Below are positions 1 to 12,609 of a stretch of 64,000 nt of DNA, one piece after another. Numbering within the stretch: the stretch's first letter is position 1; every line of letters begins with the position of its first letter. The notes under the pieces were generated by a model that was not told the origin of the DNA, did not search any database, and saw nothing but the letters and a program-made list of their open reading frames with translations. The position numbers were made by a program, and so were the translations under genes. Source of the stretch: Climacium dendroides (taxonomy: Eukaryota > Streptophyta > Bryopsida > Hypnales > Climaciaceae); contig OX467089.1 of assembly GCA_950106755.1 (NCBI GenBank), positions 4,900,501-4,964,500 of the forward strand, given 5' to 3'.

Positions 1-3000
1 AGCAGCTGGTACTGGTCCATTTCTTCCTGTCCCAGAAGGTGGTCTACTGGTGGTAGGCCTACTACTGGGACCAGCATCGGTAGGCTCATTCCTAGTTGCA
101 CCTGCAAATCACACATGAGGTTTGATGAGAACGTATCACATCAGAATTTGAAGCACTGAGAATTGAACAAAAACAACAGCCTTTCACGATTAGATGCCTC
201 AAGCATATTCACTTTGCCTTCAGTTAAAAGAGGTGTAAATGAGAATGTTAGCAATGAACTTAAAAACTCATCTGGGCTATATTCACTTAATAATGCGTAA
301 TTATCATCGCATGTATCATTAGGTAGTAATGAGCCTTTACCCGGAGTACCAAGCTTCCTCTCCCGCATTCTGGCCAGGAGGTCAGCAGAAGTGAAAGTCC
401 TGCCAGCCGAAGCACCCGCCACACTTTCCATACCAGGCGATTCTCCAGGCCTTGTTTGACTTTGCGAGGGGGTAGGTGATGACGACACCAAGCGGCTGTT
501 AGAAGTGGAACCAAATCTTTGCCGCACAGCGGCAGGAGCACCAGCAGTTCCAGACCGACCAGTCCACGTGGGCACCGCTATGTTTTCTGAACTACGCAAC
601 CTACGTGATTGCTGTAGTGCAAGCGCTGCTCGCTCTGCAACTCGGCTTGCTTCATGATCAATCATCGTCTTCTCGGACTCATGCACTCCGAGTATGGCAT
701 CATGATCCATAGCCGACTGTTCCACAAGCAAAACATATCAGAAGTAATCCATCCAGAGAATCAGAGCATATTTACTAATTAGCAGTGTTATACAGTCACA
801 ATATCACACCACTAAATGTGTTGTTGAAGCAAGCAACCAGCCAGCTCAAACGAAGTAAACAAGGTTTGAACACAACAGCTGCTTACATGAATGCCATTAG
901 CTTCAAAAAGGGTTTTCAGTATTCTTGATTCCTCTTCTTGTGGCTCCCCATCCTCTTCTTTAACTTTGTCCTTCTGTTCCGACCTATCGTTATTCAAAGC
1001 ATTGACTTCCAAGTCTTTGCTACTCGTCGCCCCCTTCCTTCCGTTCAGCCCCGTCCTCTGAAGATTCCTATCTACATCATTGCTCTTCTTGTCCATCTCA
1101 ATATTCCCACCAACCTCTGCAAACAACGTAGAGGTTTCTGTAACAGCGTTCTCTTCTTGCAGAGTGAAAAGATCACGCATATCCCTGGCCTTAAAAAAGC
1201 GGCGCTGCTGAGGGTCACGCAGAATCTTATTCGTTAAAAAATGTTTGTAAATCTGTCGATGATACACTTTCTCTTCAATAGTTCCTCGAGTAATAAGCCG
1301 GTAAATCACCACTTCCCTTGTTTGCCCTATTCGCCAAGCCCGCTCCCGAGCCTGCAAAGGCAAAGATATTTTTCTTACCAGCTACCTTGGCCATGCAAGT
1401 TAAACCTTCTGCAGTTCCATTACGCCATTGAAATCAAGGCTGTAAGAGCAGTTGCATGTGTATGCGTCACAAGATCTAAGACAATATGAAAAACGTACCT
1501 GCATATCCGTTGAAGGATTCCAATCAGGATCGAAAATAACCACACGGTTGGCACCAATAAGATTTGTTCCGAGACCTCCCACTTTAGTAGTCAGAATGAA
1601 GATAAACACATGATCACCCTCATTGAACTCATCGATCAACGCCATTCTCTGCCTGACAGGAGTATTCCCATCCATTCTGCGGTAAACAAAACCCTTAGCA
1701 GTAACGTAATTCTCAATAATATCCAGCATTTGCTGTGTTTGTGAAAAGAGAAGGACTCTGTGACCTTGGGTTTTCCATAAATCTAGGACCTGGGCAAGCA
1801 CGACAAGCTTTCCACTACGCTCAGGATTTCCATAATCGGGATGGGCGGAACCTTGTTCTCTCTCCAAAAGATCAGGATGATTACATATCTTCCTCAAGAT
1901 ATCAATGCCATAAAGGGAATTCCGGTTGCCATCAAATATCTGCTCCACTTCTGAACTGGCCAGAAATGCACGATAGGCAGCCCGCTGGTCTTTCGTTAAA
2001 CTACAGAACAGAACGTGCTCAGTCTTCTTCGGAAGTTGGGCATCTACGTCTGACTTCATTCGCCGCAGAAGATATGGCATAATCAAATCACGAAGAACAA
2101 CTGCACATCGGTACGCAGTTGATACCTGGAGTGGAGTAGCATTGGAATAACCACCAATTGCTATTGGCAAAGAAAACTGAGCCTGAAACACAGGTAGCAC
2201 ACCCAGCTTCCCAGGAAAAACGAAGTCAAAGAGAGACCATAACTCTGTAAGTCTGTTCTGGATAGGAGCACCAGTCATGATGATCCGATGAACTGTTTGC
2301 AGCTGCTTGCATACCAAAGTGACTGCTGCATCAGGATTTCTTATTCGATGCCCCTCATCCAGAATGGCATAGCCCCAATTGATGTCCAATAGCTTATCTC
2401 TGACAATGCGCAACTGTTCATAAGTGGTCAGAAGAATTCCATCCGAAGACTGAACCACCCTATCAATCAAAGCATCCCATTTATTCTCCTTCGTCACCGC
2501 CACAGCTTTCTCCTGTAACTCCTCTTCGCTAAAGTCAGATTCCTCTTCCTCACAGTCATCACCGGATCCCCGCTTTGCCTTGCCTTTCTTCTTCTTGCTG
2601 GTCTTCTGAGGAGAGAGGAGACCAGAATCATGCAGAATTTCGACGTTAAAAGCAGGGTACCACTTTCTGGCTTCTCGCTTCCACTGGCGCAGGAGTGTGA
2701 CGGGGCAGATAACAATGCTAGGGGTATACATTCCACTGTTGTGCAAACCAGCAAGGAATACCAGGACCTGTATAGTCTTCCCCAAGCCCATTTCATCCCC
2801 AATGATTCCACCTGCATTTTGACAGTGTAACTCCCACAACCACTTGACTCCAGTTTTTTGATAATCGAAAAGCTTGTTATAAATTTTAGCCGGGAGTTTC
2901 AGTCCACCGTCAAGTACTACATCCTCTTCACTGAGGCCTTCCTCTCCTTCAGAACCATCCTCTTCGTGTTGCTTCAGCAGTGCCTTGCTCCTCTTAGATC

Positions 3001-4939
3001 GTTTCTTTGGACGATCTTCTTCACCTTCACTCCAGCTATCTTCACATCCCAATGTTTTTCCAAAGTAAGTCAGCATGAGTTGTGCTTCCATCCTCCCAAC
3101 ACTTCAAATCACGTCTACTCAATCAGTAGAATGGTCCATTCAACACTGTGATCGCAAATCTATAAGCTTACCGTCTTCCTCATCCACCTCGTAATCTTCG
3201 TCACTTACTTCATTAGCCCTCTTCCTCCACTTCGTCTCAGCTTGCGGTCGCTTTGGCCTCTTCTCACCTTTCCTTTTAGCTTTCGACTGACCTTCCTCAT
3301 CTTCAGTGCGGGTTCTCAGGGGAGCTCGCAACCTTCGAAACTCTCGCGTCGGAGGTTCCTGAGTTGGAAGCTCGGAAGCATCGAGCAACTTGCTAGTGGG
3401 TCTGAACATGGCAGCGGCAGCCAAGGAGGACGCCAAATTGGCAGCAGATTGTTTAGCTCGAATCTCATCGTCATTTTCAACCCTCGGAGCTCTTTGAACC
3501 TTGCGTTCAAATCCTTTCACCCTATCGAATGGTGTAAGCATACCTGTGCGAATCAACCTGTCACGTTCCTGCCATACAACATATTATGTCCACCACCTCC
3601 AGATGCTCACAAACGTGTGATACAACCAAAACCAAATCCATCACCGAACAGATGTAACAATACCATCTAAAACCCTGAGAAAACTCACTGTAAAATAGAT
3701 CCACCTGCTACACAGACCGTCATCAAAGCAGCACAATGCTTACAGTTTCCATCAAGCCTGAAGCAGCATCCAACGCTGCATCAAAGTCGTCATCCTGAAC
3801 GTAGGAAACTGTTTTCTTAACAGGCTTCGGAGGTGCGGCCACCTGCACTTTCTTCTTCCCCTTTCTTTTAGAATCCACCGCTTGAGAAGTGTCTTCAACG
3901 AGAGTGCGCACAATATCCTCCTCCTCCTGCTCTTGTTTGCTCAATGCTCGCAGCTGAGCCCTCACTTCCTTCTTTTTTAACAATAAACTCTTAAGTCGAT
4001 CCGTTGCCAAGGCATGATGCAAAGCCGCTCCCCTTCCGACAGCACCATCCGGATCCTCCTCGTTTTCCAACATCTGCTCCTCGGTTCTGTCACTTCTCTC
4101 AGCAGCTGCTGCCTCGTCAACAGAGACTTGGAATGCCTGCGCTCCATCGGCAACAGCCTCAATCTCCCGATCCAGGGCAGACAGCTGCTTCTCCAACCGG
4201 AAACGCAGAACCACGCGGGCATTGTCTTCGCCGTAATCATCCTGCTCTCCTGCTTCCTCATCGTCATCACTATCGCCAAAAATCTGCTTCTCACGAACCT
4301 TCTGTTTCACCTGCTCTCACACAACACAGAAACTCCTCTTTCTAAATTCTGGCTCAGTCGCAGCTCTGGCAAAATTGACAAAAACCTCGAATTTCACAGT
4401 ATTGCAAAACACTCATCAATTTTTTCTACTCTTTATTCACAACTTGTACACAACCACCATTGCCACAACAAGGTCGACAAAAACGTAACTCTACCGCAAC
4501 TCAAGCCAAATTAACAAAAAACTCGAAATCACAAAATTCGCAATGCGCTTCACGATTATTTATGCATATTCTCCAAAAGTATTACAGAATCGTCATCGTG
4601 ACAACAAACTAGCCAAAAACCTAACTTTCAAAAGAAAAACAATGGAGATGAAAAATCAACAGATTCACACCAATCTCAGCTAAGAGCGTGCGCTCAATTA
4701 ACAAAATCTACCAGATAATTTGGTAGAAACATCAACAGTACTTAGTGCGTTTCCTCCACGACTACAACCAATTCCTCGTTGAAACAACAAAATCGCCGAA
4801 AACCTAAAATTCACACGAAAAACAGAGTAACGCAGACGCCAACCTGAGCTAGGAGCGAGCGCTCAATATCATCAGGGTTCGCAGCAGTAACTCCCAAAGT
4901 CGAAAGCAACGCCGCATCGTCCTCCACTTCCTCCGCCAT
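1..4939 (-). CDS. CHR8: CSB/ERCC6-like SWI/SNF2 DNA-dependent ATPase (CHR8-like), 3' end outside window
   Basis: This is a Snf2-family ATPase of the Cockayne syndrome B/Rad26 group, which remodels chromatin and recruits repair to stalled RNA polymerase II. I read seven exons: 4939-4844, 4310-3744, 3568-3172, 3039-1499, 1351-887, 716-341 and 101-1 (continuing off the window). All junctions are GT-AG and in phase, giving about 1181 residues, close to the ~1190 of Arabidopsis CHR8, so only a short C-terminus is missing. Walker [10 protein letters not shown] lies near residue 434, the DEGH box near 581, and a GAPIQN motif follows. Helicase C motifs [10 protein letters not shown] and RAWRIGQ span the exon 4/5 junction. 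An acidic and lysine-rich linker lies at about 485-530. The start at 4939 (MAEEVEDD) was chosen over in-frame upstream ATGs because it matches the family N-terminus ([14 protein letters not shown]). The exon 4 acceptor is the least certain junction. Confidence 0.93.
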
Positions 4940-5480
4940 CCCCCGACCTCGATTCATCGCAGGAAACCAATTGCAACAATCACATGAATCTCGATCAATT
5001 GGCTCACTCAAACCCCGCCATCGCTTCGCTCTGTGCGCCGCTCCTCAATGCCGAAACACGTAATTTCAATCAATTCGAGCGACGGAACTGAATCATCTCG
5101 CCGGCAGATCTCTGACACGAACAGCTGCAATTGCTTTTCGATATTCATGAGGAAGCTGGCTGGCTGGCTGGCTTGTTCAGGAAGACGCTAGGGGTGATTT
5201 CGGACTCAGACACCTCACTGGAAAGAAGAAAGCTGAAGTTGGGACGATTGTGGAAAGATGTGCAGGTTTCCGACTTTCCGTAACAGGACTGCAAAAGAAA
5301 TTGAGTTTCCAAACTGAAAGATGGGGAACGCAGGAGCTGCCAACGAGGAGCTGCCAACGAGGAGCTGGGAACGTGGCGTCTTTTCCAAGGAAACTTTTAA
5401 ACAGAGACGAGTATTCATACACTTCAAAAATTGCCATAACTAAGGCAGAAACACCCAAAACTGTTACTTTAAGCACTTCA
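4940..5480 (-). promoter_or_regulatory. 5' flank of the CSB-like gene with short tandem repeats
   Basis: This is the sequence upstream of the CSB start codon and presumably holds its 5' UTR and promoter. It contains a CTGG microsatellite at about 5156-5172 and about three copies of a 14-bp unit (GGAGCTGCCAACGA) at 5333-5374. I see no clear TATA box. ORFs here on both strands look like chance frames through the repeats. Confidence 0.35.
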
Positions 5481-7940
5481 GCATAGTTGGAGGCATATTT
5501 TTCTAAAAATAATATTTTTGTAGTATATACAAGTGAAAATCATAAATATTAAAAAATAATTTAAAAATTCAGACATTGTATGTAATTTTTATGATTTTTC
5601 AAAGTGTTGGTTGTCTAAACCACTAGAATTGTCCCATAGGTGCACCCAAAATTGAACTGCACAAAAATTAGCTGTCAACAAACAGAGTTCAGTAGGTGTC
5701 CTTTGAGTGCCTCAACAAATCAAAGTTAAACATGTGTAAGACACATTAATAAAACTCTAGGGACACTTTAAGGGCACTCTATGGATCGGAACAAGGATTA
5801 GGGATATGGATGGAATTGGATGTTTCTATCTTAATAATTGAGAATTTAGATTTTTTCAACAAAATTTTGAACATGTGGAAGTAAAAGTATCACACATTTG
5901 TGTAAAATGATTTTTTAAAAATTTTAATTTTAATGTTTTTTATACAATACTACTATTGATCAAACTTATTTGAAAATCAAAATCAAGATTTTAATAATTT
6001 GATCAAACTTATTAGTGGAAGAAAAATTTTAATACAACTAAATATTTTTCAAGAATCATTAGTCAAGAAAGTGAAAATTCTTTTTAAAATGTTTGAGTAA
6101 TACTTTTATAAATTTTAAAATCTTATTGAATAAAATCTTATTGAATAAGATATGACTCTAAATTTTTACATTTCTTATAGTTCACTCCAAAAATCTCCAA
6201 AAAATTATGAAAAATAATATATAAATATTTTATATTCTATTCAAAATTTCTATCAATTTTAGATTTTTTAATCAGTTATAAAATATATAAAAATGGGGAG
6301 TTATATTTTAGTCAATAATATTTTCGGTCAATAAAATTTTGAAATTTTGAAAAGTCTTATTAAAAAATCCAAAAAAAATCTCATTCCACTAACTAAAAAA
6401 TCTTGAAAAAAACTTACTTGTATAAATCCAATTTCTTAAATCTCTAATTCTTCAATTAGCTGTGGCAATTTTTGTAAGTTTATAAAAACTTTAGATTGTA
6501 AATTAGCAAATGCCCACTAGTACACCATTTTAGTGGCATCTACCATTTTGGGGATGAAAAGATCACAATTAATGCATCAATATGATAAAATGTTCTTTTT
6601 GTTTGGAAAAAGTTGCAATTTTTTTAGGGTTGGAAATTTGGCCAAAATTACTTTCTTCTATTGCAAAATAGTTCATTGGATTACCAATGACAAAGTTATA
6701 ATCTTTTATTTTTGAAAACTAGGATGCTTGCGATTGGTTGAAAAACAAAATAGTGTGTTGCATGGTGCCATGGTTGGGCATAACAAGGCATTCAAACACA
6801 AGAAAGTAGTCTTGGGATTTGTTGACATGAAAATTCCTCAAGATTAATTATTGACCATATTCTTAGTTTGTTAAATATTTAAAATGGCAATGAATACAAA
6901 TTACTTCCAAATTTTTGAGGTAGCTAAATTTGATACATTTTTTGATCCTAAATGCAAATGCCTTTGCTACATGGTCAAATATAACTTTTGAATTCAATGT
7001 TGCATCTCTAATTATATTTGAGTGTCAATCTTATATTTTTATTATATGGCATTATTTGTTGGCATTATAAATTGTCTATCAATGTTAAAAATTTCAATCA
7101 AGTTTCCTAAAACATTGTTATTATTATAATTATTTTAATAGAAAATGGCAATAAATTAAGAAATATATGAATATTGATTCAATTTACTTGAATCTTTTTC
7201 ACAAAATATGAGTACCAATGACAAATAAAATGAGTTTTTCTTCAAGCAAATATTTAATTTTTAACACCCTCCATAGATGTCCTACTTCACATCAGATTCC
7301 CACTATCAAAAAAAATATTGCTTTTAATCCTTTATATCATTGATTGAATTTTTTGATATTTTTCATATATAATAAAATCTTTTCCCACAAACCTTGATTT
7401 TTCAGAGTTTGGGGTGGAAATTCCAAATTAGCATGATTCTTTAAAGCATAAAGAATTAATTAAATTATATCAATTAAAATATATATTAACATAATTTCTT
7501 AATTTTTTAATAATGACTAGCGGTTGGCGCTTGCTTTGCTATGCATTAACTACATTACTTTCATCAATTTCTTATATGATAGAATGTAGATTAATAATGT
7601 ATGTATAATCTTTAAATGAAAATATTGACATTCTCATATAATATTTTTCGGAAATACATATGTTGTACAATAGAAAGTAATTAAAGAAAAATTTTATATC
7701 ATAATTTTTTTTTTAAATCTTTGCAAACATGCAAGGACACCACCACTTGATAAATTTTTTCACTTACAAACAATGGTGACCAAAATTGAAGAATTGAAAT
7801 GTGAATTTGTCAAATTGCAAAGACTTTGCAAATATTTTGTTGTAGAATCCAAAATTGTTTTAATCTAACAAAGCTTCAAATCATTTGGTAGTAAGAAAAG
7901 AAAATCATAGAATTGTGGAAGTAAAATGAAGTGTGAAGCC
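5481..7940. other. AT-rich intergenic stretch, no gene seen
   Basis: Very AT-rich DNA with dense stops in all frames. The only ORFs are about 60 codons or shorter and are low in complexity. I recognise no transposon coding sequence, RNA gene or long repeat. Confidence 0.6.
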
Positions 7941-7976
7941 AAGAAATATGAAACCTCTATAATATCACTTTACCTC

Positions 7977-8070
7977 TGTAATATCACATTTTTACACTGC
8001 ATGATATTATAGTGGTCAAATGGCCGTTGGAACTTTATAATATCACACAGTGTAAAAATGTGATATTACA
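7977..8070. repeat. Foldback (MITE-like) hairpin with a perfect 23-bp stem
   Basis: Positions 7977-7999 (beginning TGTAATATCACATTTTTAC) are the exact reverse complement of 8048-8070. Inside them a second complementary pair (TGATATTATA / TATAATATCA) extends the foldback. Related TATAATATCAC sequence lies just to the left at about 7956. The shape suits a small MITE or foldback element. I see no coding sequence and no clear target duplication. Confidence 0.7.
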
Positions 8071-8074
8071 AAAG

Positions 8075-10100
8075 GCCTTGTGATTTTAGTAGTATAAATA
8101 GTATAAAAGGTTAGAATGAAAAAAATATTCATTGATTTAAATTTTAAATCATTTTCAAGAACAAAGTACAAACAATATAATTATATAAATTTTGATTTAA
8201 ATTTTGCAATTGCAATAATTCATTGAATTTTTGAATTTTTTCAAAATTTTAAAATGAGATAGAAATAAAACTTATCAAAATTCAATTTTTTATATTAAAC
8301 CAATAAAAATGGATAATCTCAAGGGCTTTTCTTCTTGCATTTTGCATATACCTATGTTAACAACCTATTTAATGGAGGGTAGCTATTTACCTTGTAAAAT
8401 TGATTATAAGACATGGTATTTTTTAAACGAAGGTAAATATTTGAGATTAATTGCACTTTATTGGGATTTATAATTTTCTCAAGGAGTCATTTAACCCCTA
8501 ATGTCCCATTGTTTCTATGGGGGACAAAATGGATTTCGAACATGCTCCTATGATCTCAATTTTTACTAAAACTTTTTGAAACTTTCTCATAAGATAGAAA
8601 AAATTAAGAGCTTTTTGGGTATCTCTTCTATTAAGACAGGTGTTTTGTTTTGTTTTGTTTTTCCAGATTTTAGATTCTAGCCTATTACCTAAATAAAGGC
8701 TCATCATCTAGTGACAACATACGGCATAGCACATGTGTTGTGAGATAAAAGAAACTCTAAAAACTTTCAAAAGTTAGAGTTGCTAAATTTTAAAACAAAA
8801 CAAAACAAAAGGATAAATGTAAACTAAAACATACACAGGAATGACCATGACTTAGAAGACTTGATAAACATTCCATTAGGATGTGATATTTCTTATTGCA
8901 TTCTTCTTTTGTTCTTTATTCTTTTCAAAATTATTAATAATGTGCACATATCTGAGGATATGAAGTTAGACTAAAATTATGATTTGAAATTTCACTTATG
9001 AAATCAAATCTTATACCTTGGATACATGGGATTTATACCCATTAAAATATTTTTGCTGATCTCTAATGCAGCTAAATATTTCTGCAGACTACTTAATAAA
9101 ATACTGACAAATTAATGATCAGTTTTTATTAAGACGCCAAAAAAGGATCCTGACTTGAAAAGAATTATAACCAGCCAAACTATTAAGCAGCCTATATTAG
9201 GGTACCAATAACCACCATCAAACTAATGATGATGTAATTAGCCTCCAATCTAAACATTGCATTTACTGTACTGTTCATATTAACGGAGCAATGCACTGGT
9301 ACGAATGACCATAGTTCCAATTCAAAATGGGATGATCAATCACATCAGTGGGTTGTCATCTAAATAGGACTTAAGCTATTTATATGCATAATCTCCAGAA
9401 AGGAACTACCTTCATAGCAAAGAACTGCTGATTGATTGCTAGTTTACTCCTGACTTATTTTTGAGCTGCAAAACAAGGGATTATGTTCAAATGGCTTCTT
9501 CACAGTCTTCGGCCAACAGTCAGGTCTAGGCTTTGTGTATATTTTAGTTTATGTTTATGATTATGTTTGTGCTTTGAACAAATTCATGTTGTGATTATTC
9601 AGACTTTGAGTTACATGCTTTATTCCAAGTTCTTTTCAAGTGAAAACGATAGCAAGTGAAGTGGTCTGCAGACACCTGGTACAACCTCACTGACTTCATT
9701 TATGTGTGATTTGTCTTTGGGACGGGTACAGGTGAGGACCACTTCCTCTCGAAATTTACTTAGAGCATTATGGTTTTACAGGGATTGTTCCTATCGTCTC
9801 AAAGTTAATGATGTTACTACTTGTAGTTGATATGGGAGTATTAGTGACAGAAATCAGATTTTGGTGATACGGTATACTCATATGCATAGTTCCTTGCAAA
9901 ACTTATGCATCAAGTTTACCTCTATGAAATATTAAGCCTTAGAAGTTGGGTTGATTTTTTTCTCTAAAGGCAGATTTCTATGACTAGTAGCTTTTAGAAA
10001 AACTACACTGTGATGGGACTGAAAAAGTTAGATAAGTACTCTACAAGAGATGTCCCAGAAAAGGTTTGTTTGTCACGTTGAGATCTCCCAGACCGTGCGT
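8075..10100. other. AT-rich intergenic stretch; one weak exon-like site
   Basis: No recognisable gene. The only coding-like hint is at about 9480-9525: a TATA-like stretch upstream, then an ATG opening an 11-codon Ser-rich run (MASSQSSANSQ) followed at once by a GT. A single short exon cannot be supported, so it is not called as a gene. Confidence 0.45.
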
Positions 10101-10705
10101 CCTTTGGTCGCGTGCTTGGTACCGTTGGAAAGCCCTCGGCGAGGAGGGGTGCACCGGTTTGGTTTCGTGGCGTTCGGACGTACGGTGTGAAAGTTGTGCA
10201 TTTTTTAGTTATTTTTTGTTCTAGAAAATTAGAAAATTACTTTTTTTGATATTTTGGTCACGATCTTGGTATCGTCGGAAAGCCCTCGACGAGGAGGGGT
10301 GGACCGGCTTGGTTTCATGGCGTTCCAACTCACGGTGTGAAAGTTATTGAATTTTGAAGTATTTTTATGAACTAAATAATTAGAACATAAGTTTTACTTA
10401 TATTTTGGTCACAATCTTGGTACCATCGGAAAGCCCTTGGTGAGGAGGGGTGCACGAGCTTTGTTTCGTGGCATTCCGACTCACGGTGAGAAAGTTATGG
10501 ATTTTTGAGTTGTTTTTTGTTTTAAAAAAATTAGAAAATTACTTTTTCTTATATTTTGGTCACAATTTTAGTACAATTGGAAAGCTCTCGGCAAGGAGGG
10601 GTGCATGGGCTTGGTTTTATGGCATTCCAACTCACAGTGAGAAAGTTATGGATTTTTGAGTTGTTTTTGGTTCTAAAAAAATTAGAAAATTACTTTTACT
10701 TTTGT
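10100..10705 (+). repeat. ~150-bp tandem satellite, about four diverged copies
   Basis: Four head-to-tail units start near 10103, 10251, 10402 and 10552. Each has a GC-richer half (TTGGTCACGATCTTGGTA, GGAAAGCCCTCG, GAGGAGGGGTG, CTCACGGTG) and an AT-rich half (ATTAGAAAATTAC). The first copy is the most GC-rich. Later copies differ mainly by C-to-T or G-to-A changes, as expected of methylated repeats. The short ORFs here come from the repeats. Confidence 0.85.
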
Positions 10706-10719
10706 TTGATTGTGGCAAC

Positions 10720-11960
10720 GCCACAGGGCACTCTAGTATAATTTTTATTTCAATCGGTGCATGAGAGCAAAAGTTATGCCACAATAACCTCAAAATGGAG
10801 GAGACCAAGCAACAAAAAAATCCACAAAAAATTGAAATAAAATTTTTAATATTTTTTTTTCTTGTAGTTTATATTTTTTTGTAAATGGGAAGCTTTGATT
10901 CATTCCATATGGATTAGAGATGTGAAAGTTATGGAGTTGCTTGATTTGCAAGCAATCATAGTGACTTCTTGAAAGAATTTTTTTTCTTTCACTTTGAATG
11001 CTAATATCTTTCAATCTATACGGTCAAAAATCACAAAAAAAATTATTACATGATCTAAGACAAGTGTAGAACAAGATCCTATGGTTAGATTCTAAAAAAT
11101 ATTTTTTTTAAATTTATTTTGTAGGTGATTGTAGAAGTGGTAGTTTTAGCAGAAAAATGGGCATGGGACTTTAAGGATTAAAAGTACCATATATTACTTA
11201 TACATAATTTTTTTCCAAATTTTCCACAACGCTTAAAGTGTGATATACTAGGAGCCATGCTAAAATGACATGTATAGAAGAACAAAAGAAGAAACCAAAG
11301 GCTAACAAAAGCATCAATAATACATATCAAAACAAAGCAAACACCAAAATAATACATAGTTTGTATTCAAAAACACAGTGAAGGATAAGAGCATGCATCC
11401 TCCACAGATCTACATTTCATATTCATGAAGTCCCGACAAGTCCTATGATGAACTTCTTCAACACTATATTACATAAAATTGCCTAACGGCCTGCAGCATG
11501 CTCACACTCCCAAAATTCTAAAATGAAGTGCAGGAATAGACAACAAAAAACACGGCATCTCCAACGTTGTGAGTAGTCAAAGGTCAACGCAACCATTTCA
11601 GGCCTCTATAATCTGTCAGAATACCAAATCTTTTAAGACACCACTTGAAATATTCACATTCTTCGTTGAGCACATTGAGCTCAGAAAAGATTTGAAGGAA
11701 TATATAATCGAGCATACTCCACAGTGTCCACTCTTTTAGTTGTTATATATGCTACCAACTGAACCTCGTGCAGACATGATTGGAATGTAAGAATAGGGAC
11801 AATCCCAAACAGACCTACGATAGTGGAGCACAAAAATTTCAAATGAAAGATCGCTAGTGTCTAATTACAGTCAAAAGAAGTGCACGAATTTGTACACATG
11901 TTGGGGTTTAGGCAAAATTAACATATTTCAAGGCAAAGACGTCGATGTAATGTTGAACCT
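10720..11960. other. AT-rich intergenic stretch, no gene seen
   Basis: No coding sequence, RNA gene or clear repeat is visible. The GC content rises slightly towards the coding-like island that follows. Confidence 0.5.
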
Positions 11961-11964
11961 GAAT

Positions 11965-12607
11965 TCATGAAAACAGGAGATACATAGAAACTAAATTCAA
12001 AAAAACTAAACCTATGTTCCTAACTGCATTCAGCAAGAGGGTCCTGATGCGATAGAACTGAAGAACTCGATCACCAGCATTTAGGGCGGCGTTTTGGCGA
12101 CACCCAAATCCCCTCCTCCGTGTCCAAAAATCCACCATCGAGCACATCCATCCTGTTGTTGCCCAACGTGCCCAAGGAGTCCCTCAAACGTCACAAGTTG
12201 ACCTCAGACAAATTTTCCAATGGCTGCAGAGAAAGGCAATGCTCGTCCACTGATGTTTCCAGCGACCAAGAGTTGTCAGCCAAGTCATAGTTCCTCTGAA
12301 ACAACGACCTGGCCAATTCCTTCACTGAGCATCATAGCGGAAGAGGGGAAAGAGACACCTTCCAACGAGCAAGCTGATGTGCAACTCTCTCTACGGTTTG
12401 ATCCAAGGCAGACTCCCAGCTTCTGCAGGTGCGTTGAGCAACAGCAAAATCAGCCAAATCAGACAGAAAAGGTGGGCAGAACCAGGTTGGGGTTTCGTGG
12501 AGTGAGCCCATCCCAGCCAGACCACTTGACATGCACACCCTCCACAAAGTGAGAGACAACACGGAATCCTTCAAACCATGAGGAAAAATGACCATTTGCA
12601 AGTGCAA
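11965..12607 (-). pseudogene. Unrecognised coding-like island, probably a decayed gene
   Basis: A GC-richer island in AT-rich DNA. The minus strand has a 91-codon ORF (12607-12332) that includes an F-box-like stretch, CRSWESALDQTVERVAHQL. After stops and a frame change, a second run contains LQPLENLSEVNL, which resembles a leucine-rich repeat. A further ORF runs 12147-11965. An F-box/LRR relic would fit, but the similarity is weak and I do not assign a family. A 110-codon plus-strand ORF at 12220-12552 covers the same DNA and is the main alternative. Confidence 0.3.
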
Positions 12608-12609
12608 AA

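Noticed and set aside
3242..4514. Plus-strand ORFs of 113-166 codons
   Set aside because: They are antisense to CSB exons 2 and 3 and the intron between.
5145..5486. Overlapping ORFs upstream of the CSB gene
   Set aside because: They arise from short tandem repeats in the promoter region and overlap on both strands without motifs.
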